A DNA stretch of 64,000 bases from Hyphomicrobiales bacterium (GTDB taxonomy: Bacteria > Pseudomonadota > Alphaproteobacteria > Rhizobiales > Beijerinckiaceae). Numbering within the stretch: the first letter of the stretch is position 1; each line of letters starts with the position of its first letter. The notes under the pieces are model-generated. The model ran no database searches. It was not told the DNA's origin and worked only from the letters and a program-made list of their open reading frames with translations. A program made the translations under genes and the position numbers. The stretch lies in NCBI GenBank assembly GCA_900470775.1, contig UCBZ01000033.1, positions 1 through 64,000 on the forward strand, read 5' to 3'. Below, one piece after another: positions 46,659-55,523 of this stretch.

Positions 46659-47861
46659 ATGAAGATCGACCGGCTGCGCGCCTACATGACCCGCGACAAG
46701 GACCGTCCGCGGCTCGTCATCGCCATCGACACCGATGACGGCCTGACCGGCTGGGGCGAATGCTACAATCACGGCCCCGACAAGGCGCTGCAGCCGCTGC
46801 TCGACTATCTCTTCGGCTTCATCAAGGGACAGGATCCGCGCCGGATCGAATATCTGATCCAGTATCTGATGCAGCAGTGCCGTTTCCCGCCGGGCGCGCT
46901 GGGCCTGGCGGCGATCTCCGCGATCGATCATTGCCTGTGGGAGATCTCGGCCAAGGCGCTCGGAGTGCCGGTCTATCAGCTCCTCGGCGGCCATGTCCGC
47001 GACCGGGTGCGCGTCTATGCCGGCGTCTACACCGCGCCCGATCCTGCGATCGCACGCGACGAGTTCGATGCGCTCAACGAGACATGGGGGTTGACCGCGT
47101 TCAAGCTCAGCCCCTGGCGCATCGACATGCACGCCCATCGCTGGGGCGAGGTGGTACGCGCCAGCGCCGAGTATTTCCGCGGCCTGCGCGAGACCGTGCG
47201 CTCCGATTACGATATCGCCTTCGACGCCCACGCCAAGATCTTCGAGGTCGGGCAGGCGATCCAGCTCGGCAACGCACTGGCACCCTATGACCCGCTATTC
47301 TTCGAGGAACCGCTGCGGCCTGAGAATTTCGAGGCCTGGGGCGAACTGAAGAGCCGGCTCGACTGCACGCTGGCGACGGGTGAATCGCTCTACAGCCGCT
47401 ACGAGTTCCTGCGCCTGCTGTCCGTCAGGGGCTGCGATATCATCCAGCCCGACATCTGCGTCGTCGGCGGCCTGCTGGAGATGCGCAAGATCGCCGCGAT
47501 CGCCGAGGCCCATCACGTCACGGTCGCGCCGCACAATCCGATGGGCCCGCTGGCGACCGCCATCAATCTGCATTTCTCGGCCGCGCAGCCGAATTTCCGC
47601 ATCCTCGAATACCGGCTCCCGCAAGGTCCGGGGTACATCTTCGGCGACGGCAGCGGCGACGCCAACACCAAGGCCGACCGCTCGCAGGGCGCCTGGTATG
47701 TCAAGGATCCCTATCTTCCCAAGGACGGCTATCTCGACTTGCGGCCCGACCGTCCGGGGTGGGGCGTCGAGATGGACATGGAGGTCCTCGGCAAGGAGGA
47801 CTATGTGCATTGGGAGCGAAAAGTGCCCCGGCGGCCCGATGGTTCCACCGCCTACGGGTAG
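46659..47861 (+). CDS. Galactonate-dehydratase-like enolase-superfamily enzyme
   Basis: A 400-aa mandelate-racemase-type dehydratase. Motifs are GWGECYNHG, KLSPWRIDMHAH, metal ligands in FDAHAKIFEVG, FFEEPLRPEN and TGESLYSRYEF, and the catalytic His in VAPHNPMGPLA. The DAH and PHNPMGP arrangement is like D-galactonate or mannonate dehydratases. The ATG at 46659 has GGAGGA upstream. It follows the ABC ATPase by 90 bases, so it probably acts on the transported sugar acid. The exact substrate (galactonate, gluconate or another aldonate) is open. Confidence 0.85.
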   Translation: MKIDRLRAYMTRDKDRPRLVIAIDTDDGLTGWGECYNHGPDKALQPLLDYLFGFIKGQDPRRIEYLIQYLMQQCRFPPGALGLAAISAIDHCLWEISAKALGVPVYQLLGGHVRDRVRVYAGVYTAPDPAIARDEFDALNETWGLTAFKLSPWRIDMHAHRWGEVVRASAEYFRGLRETVRSDYDIAFDAHAKIFEVGQAIQLGNALAPYDPLFFEEPLRPENFEAWGELKSRLDCTLATGESLYSRYEFLRLLSVRGCDIIQPDICVVGGLLEMRKIAAIAEAHHVTVAPHNPMGPLATAINLHFSAAQPNFRILEYRLPQGPGYIFGDGSGDANTKADRSQGAWYVKDPYLPKDGYLDLRPDRPGWGVEMDMEVLGKEDYVHWERKVPRRPDGSTAYG

Positions 47862-47865
47862 AGTT

Positions 47866-48058
47866 GGCTTCCGACCCGGCCCGCGTGCAAACTGCCAGCG
47901 TGTGCCAGTCGCCGTCCGGATGGGTTTTGGCGAAGCGCTCCATCAGCCGGTCGGCGAAGCCTAGTCACGTTGCCGCACAACACCGAGGCGATCGGCGCAG
48001 CGATCACCGCCACGCCGCTTGCGAGCACAAAGCAGGCGGCATAGCCGAGATGCTGCAA
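47866..48058 (-). pseudogene. Possible degraded gene fragment
   Basis: The leftward strand reads MQHLGYAACFVLASGVAVIA from 48058, then shifts near 47965 into another frame reading GFADRLMERFAKTHPDGDWH. Each piece looks more protein-like than its surroundings, suggesting a frameshifted remnant. No family is recognised and the case is weak. Confidence 0.25.
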
Positions 48059-48104
48059 GACAAACTCCTTGACTCCTCACAGGTGATTATCATTATTGAT
48101 ATTG

Positions 48105-48755
48105 ATGAATGCACTCTTGCCCAATCTGATCAGAAGGCCGCGTGACATCGTTTACGAGTCGCTGAAGCGGCAGATCATGCTGAATGAGTTGCGCCCCGAA
48201 AGCGCCCTCACCGAACTGGGCATGGCGCGGGAACACGGCTGCAGCCAAGGCACGATCCGCGAGGCACTGCTGCGCCTGCAGGAGGATGGGCTCGTCGCCC
48301 GCTCGGGCCATCGCGGCACGATGGTGACCCGGCTCGACCCCGAAGAGGCGCAGGAAATCCTGGCCCTGCGCCGCCGCATCGAGATTCGTGGGGCACTACG
48401 GGCAGTCCAGCATGTCGAGCCCGGCAGCCTGGAGCGGTTGCGGGCCATTCAGGCCGACATGGACACCGTTGCCGCGGCCGGCGACGAATATGCCCTCATC
48501 ATCCTCGACATGGCATTTCATCTGACAATCTTCCGGCTCGCTGGGTTGGATGCCCTCGAACAGATCCTGACCCGCTGCACCCTGCATTCGCACCGCTCGA
48601 AACTCTGGGCTCCAGGCCACCGCCGTTCGCTGACCGAGACCGCGGCACGCCACCGCTGTTTGCTCGCCTTGCTCGAGGCCCGCGACGGCGAAGGCCTGTC
48701 ACAGGCGATAGCTGATCATATCGACACCATCGTCCTGCGTGACGGGGCCGCCTGA
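48105..48755 (+). CDS. GntR-family regulator, FCD (FadR-like) subgroup
   Basis: A 216-aa regulator. The winged HTH (about 10-75) includes IVYESLKRQIMLNELRPES and SQGTIREALLRLQEDGLV. The C-terminal helical FCD domain contains the metal-ligand pattern D...H (LDMAFHLTIF) and H...H further on (TAARHRCLL, IADHIDTI). FCD regulators usually sense sugar acids or other carboxylates. The ATG at 48105 follows an AT-rich segment (48085-48105) with an ATCA/TGAT dyad that may be its operator. Its stop overlaps the esterase start by one base. Confidence 0.9.
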   Translation: MNALLPNLIRRPRDIVYESLKRQIMLNELRPESALTELGMAREHGCSQGTIREALLRLQEDGLVARSGHRGTMVTRLDPEEAQEILALRRRIEIRGALRAVQHVEPGSLERLRAIQADMDTVAAAGDEYALIILDMAFHLTIFRLAGLDALEQILTRCTLHSHRSKLWAPGHRRSLTETAARHRCLLALLEARDGEGLSQAIADHIDTIVLRDGAA

Positions 48756-49741
48756 TGCGGCCGTGGATCGATCCGCAGATGCAGGTGATTCTGGAGCGCC
48801 TGCGCGCCGGCCCCGCTTTTGATTTCCGCTTCGCTCCGATCGCCGAAGCCCGCGCCACCGTCGATGCCGCGGCCCTGCCATGGAGCCTCGGCGCTCCGGC
48901 CATGCCGATGCGGGAACTCGGCATTGCCACGCCGTGGGGCGAGATGCGCGCAAGGCTCTATCACGCCACCGCCGCACCGCCCGACGCTGTCATCGTCTAC
49001 GCCCATGGCGGTGGCTGGACCTTCGGATCGATCGACACCCATGACGGCACGATGCGCGATCTCGGGGAGGCGGCTGGCTGCGCCGTCCTCGGCGTGGATT
49101 ACCGGCTCGCCCCGGAGCACCCGTTCCCGGCGCCGCTCGACGACCTTCTGGCCGCCGTCGCCTTCGTCGAACGCGGCGGCCTGGGCGCGGCGGTTGCTCC
49201 CGGCCATATCGCCCTGGCGGGCGATTCCTCCGGCGCCAACCTCGCCCTCGCCGCACTGTTGCGCCGACGCGACGAGGGCCTGGCGCCCGTGGCGGCCGCT
49301 GCCCTGTTCTATGGCTCCTATGAACCCGATTTTGCCAGTTCGAGCCATGCGGCTTTCGGCGGCGGCGACTACCTGCTCACCAGCGCGAACATGCGCTGGT
49401 ACTGGGACAATTTCCTTGGCGGCGAACCGGACACGACGGTGAGCCTCGCTGCGCCCATCCGTGCCGATCTCGCTGGCCTGCCGCCGCTCTATCTCTCCGC
49501 CGCCGGGCTCGATCCGTTGCGCGACGACACGGTCCGGCTGGCGCAGCGCTTGAGCGAGGCCGGCGTCCCCTTCCGTTTCGACCATGTTCCCGGCGTCGTG
49601 CATGGCTGCCTGCGCATGGCCCGAGAACTCGATGCCGCGCGCGCCATGCTCGCGGCCGGAGGCGCCTACATCGCAGACCATCTCAAAAACAAAAAAACCG
49701 GAGGAAACCAACCATGGAACGAAGGACTTTCATCAAGCTAG
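48755..49741 (+). CDS. Alpha/beta hydrolase, hormone-sensitive-lipase family esterase
   Basis: A 328-aa esterase. The oxyanion-hole motif is VYAHGGGWTFGS, the nucleophile Ser sits in ALAGDSSGANLALA, the acid Asp in AGLDPLRDD and the catalytic His in VVHGCLRM. Family members cleave short acyl esters. Its ATG overlaps the regulator stop (TGATG) and its end overlaps the next gene by 28 bases. Its place in front of a sugar transporter suggests deacylation of an imported carbohydrate or conjugate; no signal peptide is seen, so it acts in the cytoplasm. Confidence 0.9.
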   Translation: MRPWIDPQMQVILERLRAGPAFDFRFAPIAEARATVDAAALPWSLGAPAMPMRELGIATPWGEMRARLYHATAAPPDAVIVYAHGGGWTFGSIDTHDGTMRDLGEAAGCAVLGVDYRLAPEHPFPAPLDDLLAAVAFVERGGLGAAVAPGHIALAGDSSGANLALAALLRRRDEGLAPVAAAALFYGSYEPDFASSSHAAFGGGDYLLTSANMRWYWDNFLGGEPDTTVSLAAPIRADLAGLPPLYLSAAGLDPLRDDTVRLAQRLSEAGVPFRFDHVPGVVHGCLRMARELDAARAMLAAGGAYIADHLKNKKTGGNQPWNEGLSSS

Positions 49742-50934
49742 CGGGCGCGACCGCGCTTGCCACGCCCCTCGCCCGCCCCGCCCTCGCACAGGGTACGACG
49801 ACGGTGCGCTGGTGGTATCATTTCGACAATCCGCAGCATTCGCCGGCCGAACTCGTTGCCAAGTTCGAGGCGGGCAACCCTGGCATCAAGGTTCAGGCCG
49901 AGAGCATTCCCTGGGGCGGCGGCAACGACTACCAGACCCGCCTCTTTGCGGCCCTCGTCGCCGGCAATGCGCCCGATTGCGCCATGGTGCGGCTGTCCTG
50001 GGCGGCGCGCTTCCAGCAGATGAAGGCACTCGCCCCGATCGACGATCTGATCGCCGGCTGGGCCGGGCGCGGTGACATCGCCGACAACATCTGGACCATC
50101 AACAAGGGCGCCGACGGCAAGCAATATTACCTGCCGCTGCAATATGTCGTGCTCTACCTCTACTATCGGCAGGATCTGTTCGAGCAGGCCGGGCTGAAGC
50201 CGCCCGCGACCTTCGAGGATTTCCGCAGCGCCGCCAAGGCGCTGACCAAGAGCGACGTCTCGGGTTTCGGCCTGCGCGGTGGGGCCGGCGGCTTCGACCA
50301 TTGGGGACCGTTCGTGCTCGGTGGCGGCGCCAGCTTCGAGAAGGGCGGGATGGTCAGCGAGAAGGCTCTTGCCGCCAATCGCTGGTTCGTCGAGCTCACC
50401 AGCAAGGACAAGGTGGTGCCGGCCTCGGCCCCGACCGACAGCTTCCGGCAGATCGTCGACAGCTTCAAGGCCGGGCGCACCGCCATGACCATCCACCATG
50501 TCGGCTCGGCCAACGAGATCGTCGGCGTGCTCGGCGACAAGGTTTCGGCGGTGCCAGTGCCGCGCGGCCCGGACGGCAAGGGCTGGACCTATTTCGGCGA
50601 CGAGTCCAACGCCGTCTTCGCCGTGAGCAAGGCGCGGGAGGCTGCCTTCAAATGGTGCGCCTTCCTGTCCACGGCCGAGAACAACGTCGTGCTGAACAAG
50701 TTCACCGGCCAGTTGCCGATCGCGACCTCGGCGGCGAAGGACTGGACGCTGCATCCCAAGCGCTTCGTCGACGCCAGCGCCGCCTCCCTGCCCTTTGCCG
50801 CGTCGCTGCCGGATTCGCCGAAGACGCCCGACTTCATCGCCCGGATCTGGCCGGCCAACATGCAAAGGGCGCTGCTCGGCCAGATCCAGCCCGATGAGAT
50901 GATGCGTGCGATCGAGCAGCATTTCCATGGCTGA
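49714..50934 (+). CDS. Sugar ABC transporter substrate-binding protein (family 1)
   Basis: A 406-aa periplasmic binding protein of the MalE/UgpB class. Twin-arginine signal: ERRTFIKLAGATALATPLAR, cleavage after ALAQ. Mature start VRWWYHFDNPQHSPAELVAK and later SFKAGRTAMTIHHVGSANEI are typical. The gene overlaps the esterase by 28 bases; GGAGG precedes its ATG. The two permeases follow directly, but no ATPase does. Confidence 0.92.
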   Translation: MERRTFIKLAGATALATPLARPALAQGTTTVRWWYHFDNPQHSPAELVAKFEAGNPGIKVQAESIPWGGGNDYQTRLFAALVAGNAPDCAMVRLSWAARFQQMKALAPIDDLIAGWAGRGDIADNIWTINKGADGKQYYLPLQYVVLYLYYRQDLFEQAGLKPPATFEDFRSAAKALTKSDVSGFGLRGGAGGFDHWGPFVLGGGASFEKGGMVSEKALAANRWFVELTSKDKVVPASAPTDSFRQIVDSFKAGRTAMTIHHVGSANEIVGVLGDKVSAVPVPRGPDGKGWTYFGDESNAVFAVSKAREAAFKWCAFLSTAENNVVLNKFTGQLPIATSAAKDWTLHPKRFVDASAASLPFAASLPDSPKTPDFIARIWPANMQRALLGQIQPDEMMRAIEQHFHG

Positions 50935-51910
50935 CGGCACCGGCGGAGGCCGGATCTCAGGCCCCCGCCCCTCGCCCTCGTTCAGACAGGTTGGCATCGT
51001 GGCTTCGCTCACCCCTGCGGACCGGCGCAGGCCGCCCCTTGGGCGCGGCGCGACGCCGTTCTGGTTCCTGCTGCCGGCGGTCCTGATCACGGCGGGCGTC
51101 GTGCTGGTTCCCGTCGCGCAAACGGCCTGGCTCAGCCTGCAGGATTATCTGCTCTACGACCCCGACAATGCCCGCTTCGTCGGCCTGGGCAACTTCGCCA
51201 AGATCATCCGCGACGAGGTGTTCTGGATCTCGCTCGGCCAGTCCTTCATCTGGATCGTCGGCGTCGTCGGGCTGCAGTTCCTGCTTGGGCTCGTCGCGGC
51301 TCTGCTGCTGAACCAGAGCTTCTGGTGGCGCGGGCTGGCACGCTCGCTCGTGATCATCCCCTGGGCGCTGCCTAGCGTGATCATCGGGCTGATGTGGACC
51401 TGGATGTATGATTTCAACCTCGGCGTCATCAACGACATCGCGCTGCGCCTCGGGCTGATCGCAGCGCCGATCGCCTGGCTGGCGCGGCCCGACACCGCAC
51501 TCTACGCGATCATGTTGGCGCTGATCTGGCAGGGCTTTCCCTTCTTCGCCGTGACCATCCTGGCAGGGCTACAGACTGTGCCGGCCGAACTCTACGAGGC
51601 GGCAGAGATCGACGGCGCCACCGCGCGCCAGCAATTGTTCTACGTCACTTTGCCGTCGATCGCCGACGTGATCGCAACCGCGCTGCTACTGCGCACGATC
51701 TGGGTGGCGAATTCGCTCGACGTCATCCTGGTGATGACGGGCGGCGGGCCGGGCTATGCCACGCATACGCTGCCGCTCTACGCCTTCCTGCGCGCGTCGA
51801 GCAGCATGGAGTTCGGCTATGGCGCGGCACTGGCGCTGATCCTGACCGCGATGCTGCTGGGCGTCGTCTTCCTCTATGTCAGACGCGCAGCGCGGGGCAT
51901 CGAGGCATGA
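50927..51910 (+). CDS. Sugar ABC transporter permease (MalF type)
   Basis: A permease of about 327 residues, six helices after a polar N-terminal stretch. EAA loop: YEAAEIDGATARQQLFYVTL, with TGGGPGYATHTLPLYAF after it as in MalF-like subunits. The ATG at 50927 overlaps the binding-protein stop; GTG 50999 (giving about 24 fewer residues) is an equally plausible start. The end overlaps the next permease by four bases. Confidence 0.92.
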   Translation: MADGTGGGRISGPRPSPSFRQVGIVASLTPADRRRPPLGRGATPFWFLLPAVLITAGVVLVPVAQTAWLSLQDYLLYDPDNARFVGLGNFAKIIRDEVFWISLGQSFIWIVGVVGLQFLLGLVAALLLNQSFWWRGLARSLVIIPWALPSVIIGLMWTWMYDFNLGVINDIALRLGLIAAPIAWLARPDTALYAIMLALIWQGFPFFAVTILAGLQTVPAELYEAAEIDGATARQQLFYVTLPSIADVIATALLLRTIWVANSLDVILVMTGGGPGYATHTLPLYAFLRASSSMEFGYGAALALILTAMLLGVVFLYVRRAARGIEA

Positions 51911-52743
51911 TCGAGCGTCGTTCCTATGCGAGGCGCATGCTGGAGGTCGAGCTTCCCGTCCTGCTGATCGTGCTGTTCGCGCTTGGCCCTTACGCCTGGA
52001 TGATCCTGACCTCGCTGAAGCCCCAAGTCGAACTCTCGGCCTGGCCGCTGAACTACTGGCCACGCGAGGCGACGCTGCAGCATTACAACGACCTGATCGC
52101 GCGCACGAGTTTCGCCAGCAGCCTCGGCAACAGCCTGATCATCGCGATCGGCGCCAGCGTGCTCGGGCTCGGCGTCAGCATCCCGGCGGCCTATGCCTTC
52201 TCCCGCTTCCGTTTTCGCGGCCGGCAGATGCTGCTGACTGGCTTCCTCGTCATCAACATGTTCCCGGTCGTGCTGCTGATCATCCCGCTCTTCCTGATGA
52301 TGCGCCGGCTCGGGCTGATCGACACGTTTCTCGGCGTCATCCTCGGCCATTCGACCTTCGCGATCCCGTTCGCGATCTGGATGCTGACGAGCTATTTCAA
52401 CGCGATCCCGAAAGATCTCGACGAAGCCGCGACGATCGACGGCGCGAGCCGCCTGCAGACGATCCGGCTGATCATCCTGCCGCTGGTGATGCCGGGCGTC
52501 GCCACCGCCGGCATCTACATCTTCATCACCTCCTGGAACGAATATCTCTTCGCCATGATGCTGTCGGGGCAGGCGGTGCGCACCGTCACCGTCGCGCTGC
52601 AGCTCTTCATCGGCGAGTTCACCATCCAGTGGGGCCTTCTCACGGCCGGCGGCACGCTGATCGCGCTGCCGGTCACCTTCCTCTTCCTTCTGGTGCAAAG
52701 GCGGCTCGTGGGCGGACTCACGGCCGGTGCGGTGAAGTCATGA
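51907..52743 (+). CDS. Sugar ABC transporter permease (MalG type)
   Basis: A 278-aa six-helix permease. Conserved features are LSAWPLNYWPREATLQHYND after helix 1 and the EAA loop DEAATIDGASRLQTIRLIIL, followed by SWNEYLFAMML. Four-base overlaps (ATGA) at both ends show tight coupling with the MalF-like permease and the epimerase. Confidence 0.94.
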   Translation: MIERRSYARRMLEVELPVLLIVLFALGPYAWMILTSLKPQVELSAWPLNYWPREATLQHYNDLIARTSFASSLGNSLIIAIGASVLGLGVSIPAAYAFSRFRFRGRQMLLTGFLVINMFPVVLLIIPLFLMMRRLGLIDTFLGVILGHSTFAIPFAIWMLTSYFNAIPKDLDEAATIDGASRLQTIRLIILPLVMPGVATAGIYIFITSWNEYLFAMMLSGQAVRTVTVALQLFIGEFTIQWGLLTAGGTLIALPVTFLFLLVQRRLVGGLTAGAVKS

Positions 52744-53627
52744 CGGTCAATTCCATCGGGGTGATCTCGATGTTCTATGCGCGGCCTTTCACGCGCGAGC
52801 ATTTCGACTGCTTTGCGCGGATGAAGCGGGCTGGAGCCGATGTCGTCGAATTGCTGGTGCCGGAGCCCGGCGAACTCGATCTCAAGGAGACCCGCGCCGC
52901 CATCGCCGATGCCGGGCTGTCCTGCGTGCTCGCCGCCCGCGTCAACCTCACGCGCGACCTCGCCAGCAGCGACGCCGGCGCGCACAAGGCCGGCATCGCC
53001 TATCTCGAAACCTGCGTCGATGTCGCCTCAGCGCTTGGCGCAGACATCGTCGGCGGGCCGCTCTACGGCGCGCCGTTGGTCTTCGCCGGCCGCGCGCCCG
53101 CCCCGGTCGACGAGAGCGAGCGCAAGCGCCGCATCGACGCCATCGTCACCGGGCTAACGCAGGCCAGCCGGCGTGCCTCCGATGCCGGCATCCTGTTCGG
53201 CGTCGAGCCGCTCAACCGCTTCGAGACCGATATCTGCAACACGACGAAGCACGCGCTCGAGATCGTCGGGCGCGTCGCCAATCCCGCCGTCGGCGTGATG
53301 CTCGACACCTTCCACATGAACATGGAGGAGTTCGATCTCGCTGGCGCCATCCGGCAGGCGGGATCGAAGCTCGTGCATTTCCAGGCCAACGAGAACAATC
53401 GCAGCTTCGTCGGCTCGGGCCATATCGACTGGCCGGCGGTCGCGCGGGCGCTACGCGACGTCTCCTATCGCGGTCCGATCGTGCTCGAGCCCTTCCGCCG
53501 CAGCGACGAGCGGGCCGGCACGCCGCTGGCGCAATGGCGCGCGCCGACCGAGAACGAGGATGAGCCCCTGGCCGCCAGCATCGCCTTCCTCAAGGCCGCG
53601 CTGGCTTTCGCGGGGAGGACGGCATGA
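52740..53627 (+). CDS. Sugar phosphate isomerase/epimerase family (ketose 3-epimerase-like)
   Basis: A 295-aa TIM barrel of the AP-endonuclease-2-like superfamily. The metal and catalytic residues expected for D-tagatose/D-psicose 3-epimerases are present: Glu in GVEPLNRFETD, Asp/His in MLDTFHMNMEE, His in LVHFQANENNRSFVG, and Glu in IVLEPFRRS. It would epimerise a free keto-sugar or act on a related polyol or inosose. The operon position after the sugar permeases supports a role on the imported sugar. Confidence 0.88.
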   Translation: MTVNSIGVISMFYARPFTREHFDCFARMKRAGADVVELLVPEPGELDLKETRAAIADAGLSCVLAARVNLTRDLASSDAGAHKAGIAYLETCVDVASALGADIVGGPLYGAPLVFAGRAPAPVDESERKRRIDAIVTGLTQASRRASDAGILFGVEPLNRFETDICNTTKHALEIVGRVANPAVGVMLDTFHMNMEEFDLAGAIRQAGSKLVHFQANENNRSFVGSGHIDWPAVARALRDVSYRGPIVLEPFRRSDERAGTPLAQWRAPTENEDEPLAASIAFLKAALAFAGRTA

Positions 53628-54655
53628 CCGGTTCCCGCACAAGCGCATTGCGCATCGGCTGGGTCGGCTGCGGCACCCATGCCAACGAGATGCTGCTGCC
53701 GCAACTGACCCGGCATGAGGTCGAGATCGTCGCGCTTTGCGATACGGATGAAGCCAGGCTGCAGGGGACCGGCCGGCGCTATGGCGTTGTCGAGGCCAGC
53801 CGCCTGCGCGACTGGCGTGATTTGCTGGCGCGCGACGATCTCGACGCGATCGGCCTCGCGGTTGGCCCCGGCCTGCATCACGAGATCGGGCTGGCTGCGA
53901 TCGCGCGAGGCAGGCCGCTCTTCATCGAGAAGCCGCCGGCGCCGACGGCGCGGCAGGCCGCCGAGTTGGCGCAGGCCGCGGCGAGCCGCGAGGTGCCGGT
54001 CGTGCTCGGTTTCATGAAGCGCTATTCGACCGCCAACCGCATCGCCCGCAACGTCCTGCGGTCGGCGGAGTTCGGGGAGACGGCGAGCTTTCTCGGGCAA
54101 TACATGACCGCGCCGACCTACTTCGCGGGAGACCCGGACTATAGCGGCTTCTACCTGCATCATTGCGTGCATTATTTCGATCTGGTGCCGCATCTGATGG
54201 GCGAAGTCGCCTCGGTGAGCGTGCGGAGGCATGAATTGGCGCCCGGCAAGCTGCTCCTGCATGTCGATTTCCGCTTCGCCAATGGCGGCATCGGCACGCT
54301 GGTTATGGGCACGCATCAATCGCGCGGCACGCCGATGGAATGGTGGCAGGTGATGGGCGACCATGCCCGGGTCGAGGTGCGCAACCTCCACGAGGTCCGC
54401 TATTTCCGCAATCCGCCCTTCAAGGTCTCCAAGCCCGAAGCGAGCCTGATCGACGGGCAGGACACGCTGGTCTGGGAGCCGAATTTCACCGCCGCCGCCA
54501 ACGAGGACCACAAGGGCTACCACGCCCTGCTCGGCGACTTCGTGCGCGCTGCACGCGGCGAGCCGACGACGGCACCGAGCGCCGCCGATGGCGCGGCTGC
54601 GATGGCTCTTCTCCAACAGGTTACAACGGCCGGTGGATCGGACGTAAACTCTTAA
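53624..54655 (+). CDS. Gfo/Idh/MocA family oxidoreductase
   Basis: A 343-aa NAD(P)-dependent sugar or inositol dehydrogenase-like protein. The nucleotide fold is RIGWVGCGTHANEMLLPQL, the EKP catalytic Lys motif is FIEKPPAPTARQ, and HHCVHYFDLVPHLMG supplies the usual D...H active-site pair. Last gene of the operon starting at 48105; ATGA overlap with the epimerase. It would oxidise the product or substrate of the epimerase. Confidence 0.9.
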   Translation: MTGSRTSALRIGWVGCGTHANEMLLPQLTRHEVEIVALCDTDEARLQGTGRRYGVVEASRLRDWRDLLARDDLDAIGLAVGPGLHHEIGLAAIARGRPLFIEKPPAPTARQAAELAQAAASREVPVVLGFMKRYSTANRIARNVLRSAEFGETASFLGQYMTAPTYFAGDPDYSGFYLHHCVHYFDLVPHLMGEVASVSVRRHELAPGKLLLHVDFRFANGGIGTLVMGTHQSRGTPMEWWQVMGDHARVEVRNLHEVRYFRNPPFKVSKPEASLIDGQDTLVWEPNFTAAANEDHKGYHALLGDFVRAARGEPTTAPSAADGAAAMALLQQVTTAGGSDVNS

Positions 54656-54762
54656 GGCCGTGGCCGCCGCCCGCCCGTGCTGGCCGGATGGGCTCGGCAC
54701 GTCGCCATCACTGCTATAGATGGGCGAATGCCGGAGAGGTCCTGGCAAAGCAGGAGCAGATT

Positions 54763-54942
54763 ATGACCGAGCGATTTGAACGACATCGCCAGCCCTGGAC
54801 ATATGAGGAACTCGAGAAGCTAAAGTTGCTCGCCAAGAAGGGCATGGCACTGAAGGCGATTTCGAAGGCGATGACCCGCAGCGAAGAATCGATCAAGGAG
54901 CGCGCCAAACTCGATGGCATCAGGATCGCCAAGCTCCGTTAG
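54763..54942 (+). CDS. Small HTH-like (SANT/Myb-type) protein
   Basis: A 59-aa basic protein. Residues 10-55 read WTYEELEKLKLLAKKGMALK then AISKAMTRSEESIKERA, the pattern of a SANT/GcrA-like or resolvase-like helix-turn-helix (helix with WT.EE, second helix I.KAM.RSE.SI). The ATG has AGGAG seven bases upstream. It is likely a DNA-binding protein, but target and role are unknown. Confidence 0.7.
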   Translation: MTERFERHRQPWTYEELEKLKLLAKKGMALKAISKAMTRSEESIKERAKLDGIRIAKLR

Positions 54943-54980
54943 CCGGGCTCACGGCCAGGCCTTGGAGCGCTCAGTGTCGA

Positions 54981-55313
54981 TTATTGGATGATTCCGCGCT
55001 TCGTCAGTCCGTCGATGTTGCAGCGACATGAACTGCCGACAGGTTGCGGGGCCGTCTGGCATGCGCCGCGCCCGGTGGCGCAATAGTCTCCGAACCGTCC
55101 GCCCCCGCGACGATAGCGACGGCCATCGTCATAGTCGTAGCGAGGTCGATCGTCGTATCCGCGCCCATACGGGCTCTCCTCGGGCGGCGGTCCGCGGCGG
55201 CCGTAACCAGGGCGAAGATCCCCGAAAGGATCGCCATAGAGCTGCGCCATTGCAGGCAGCGTCGAGGCAAACGTTGCACCAATGACGCCAAGAATCGCGA
55301 ACTTTCGCAGCAT
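54981..55313 (-). CDS. Secreted Gly/Tyr/Arg-rich hypothetical protein
   Basis: A 110-aa protein with a signal peptide (about 1-24, ending AMAQ). The mature part is low-complexity, rich in Gly, Arg, Tyr, Asp and Pro (RGYDDRPRYDYDDGRRYRRG), ending in a short segment with four Cys (YCATGRGACQ, SSCRCN). The ATG at 55313 has AGAGG upstream. Such small periplasmic proteins are common in Rhizobiales and of unknown function. Divergent from the TetR gene of the branched-chain operon. Confidence 0.65.
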   Translation of the reverse strand: MLRKFAILGVIGATFASTLPAMAQLYGDPFGDLRPGYGRRGPPPEESPYGRGYDDRPRYDYDDGRRYRRGGGRFGDYCATGRGACQTAPQPVGSSCRCNIDGLTKRGIIQ

Positions 55314-55523
55314 GCTGAAATCCTCTTCTCCGCCCACAATGTTTGGGCGGCCAACAAGGTTCCGGACCGGCACGGCATTCGTATGGCGCGAACGGGACAG
55401 CGCGACCAGGCTCCGGCCTCGCGCGGCCGGAAGACGCTGTACCAGTTCACCGCTGGAAGGGGCTTGAACCCGCCGCTCTCGCAGGCACGGCATGTCCAAG
55501 AAACAGACTTGATTGTTTGTAAA

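Noticed and set aside
42652-47231. Very long leftward open frames (744 and 936 aa) opposite the ABC genes
   Set aside because: They lie exactly antisense to clear permease, ATPase and dehydratase genes and have low-complexity Arg/Asp/Gln composition.
55511-55523. AAACA...TGTTT dyad upstream of the third TetR gene as operator
   Set aside because: Arms of only five bases; weaker than the other operators and not distinguishable from chance.
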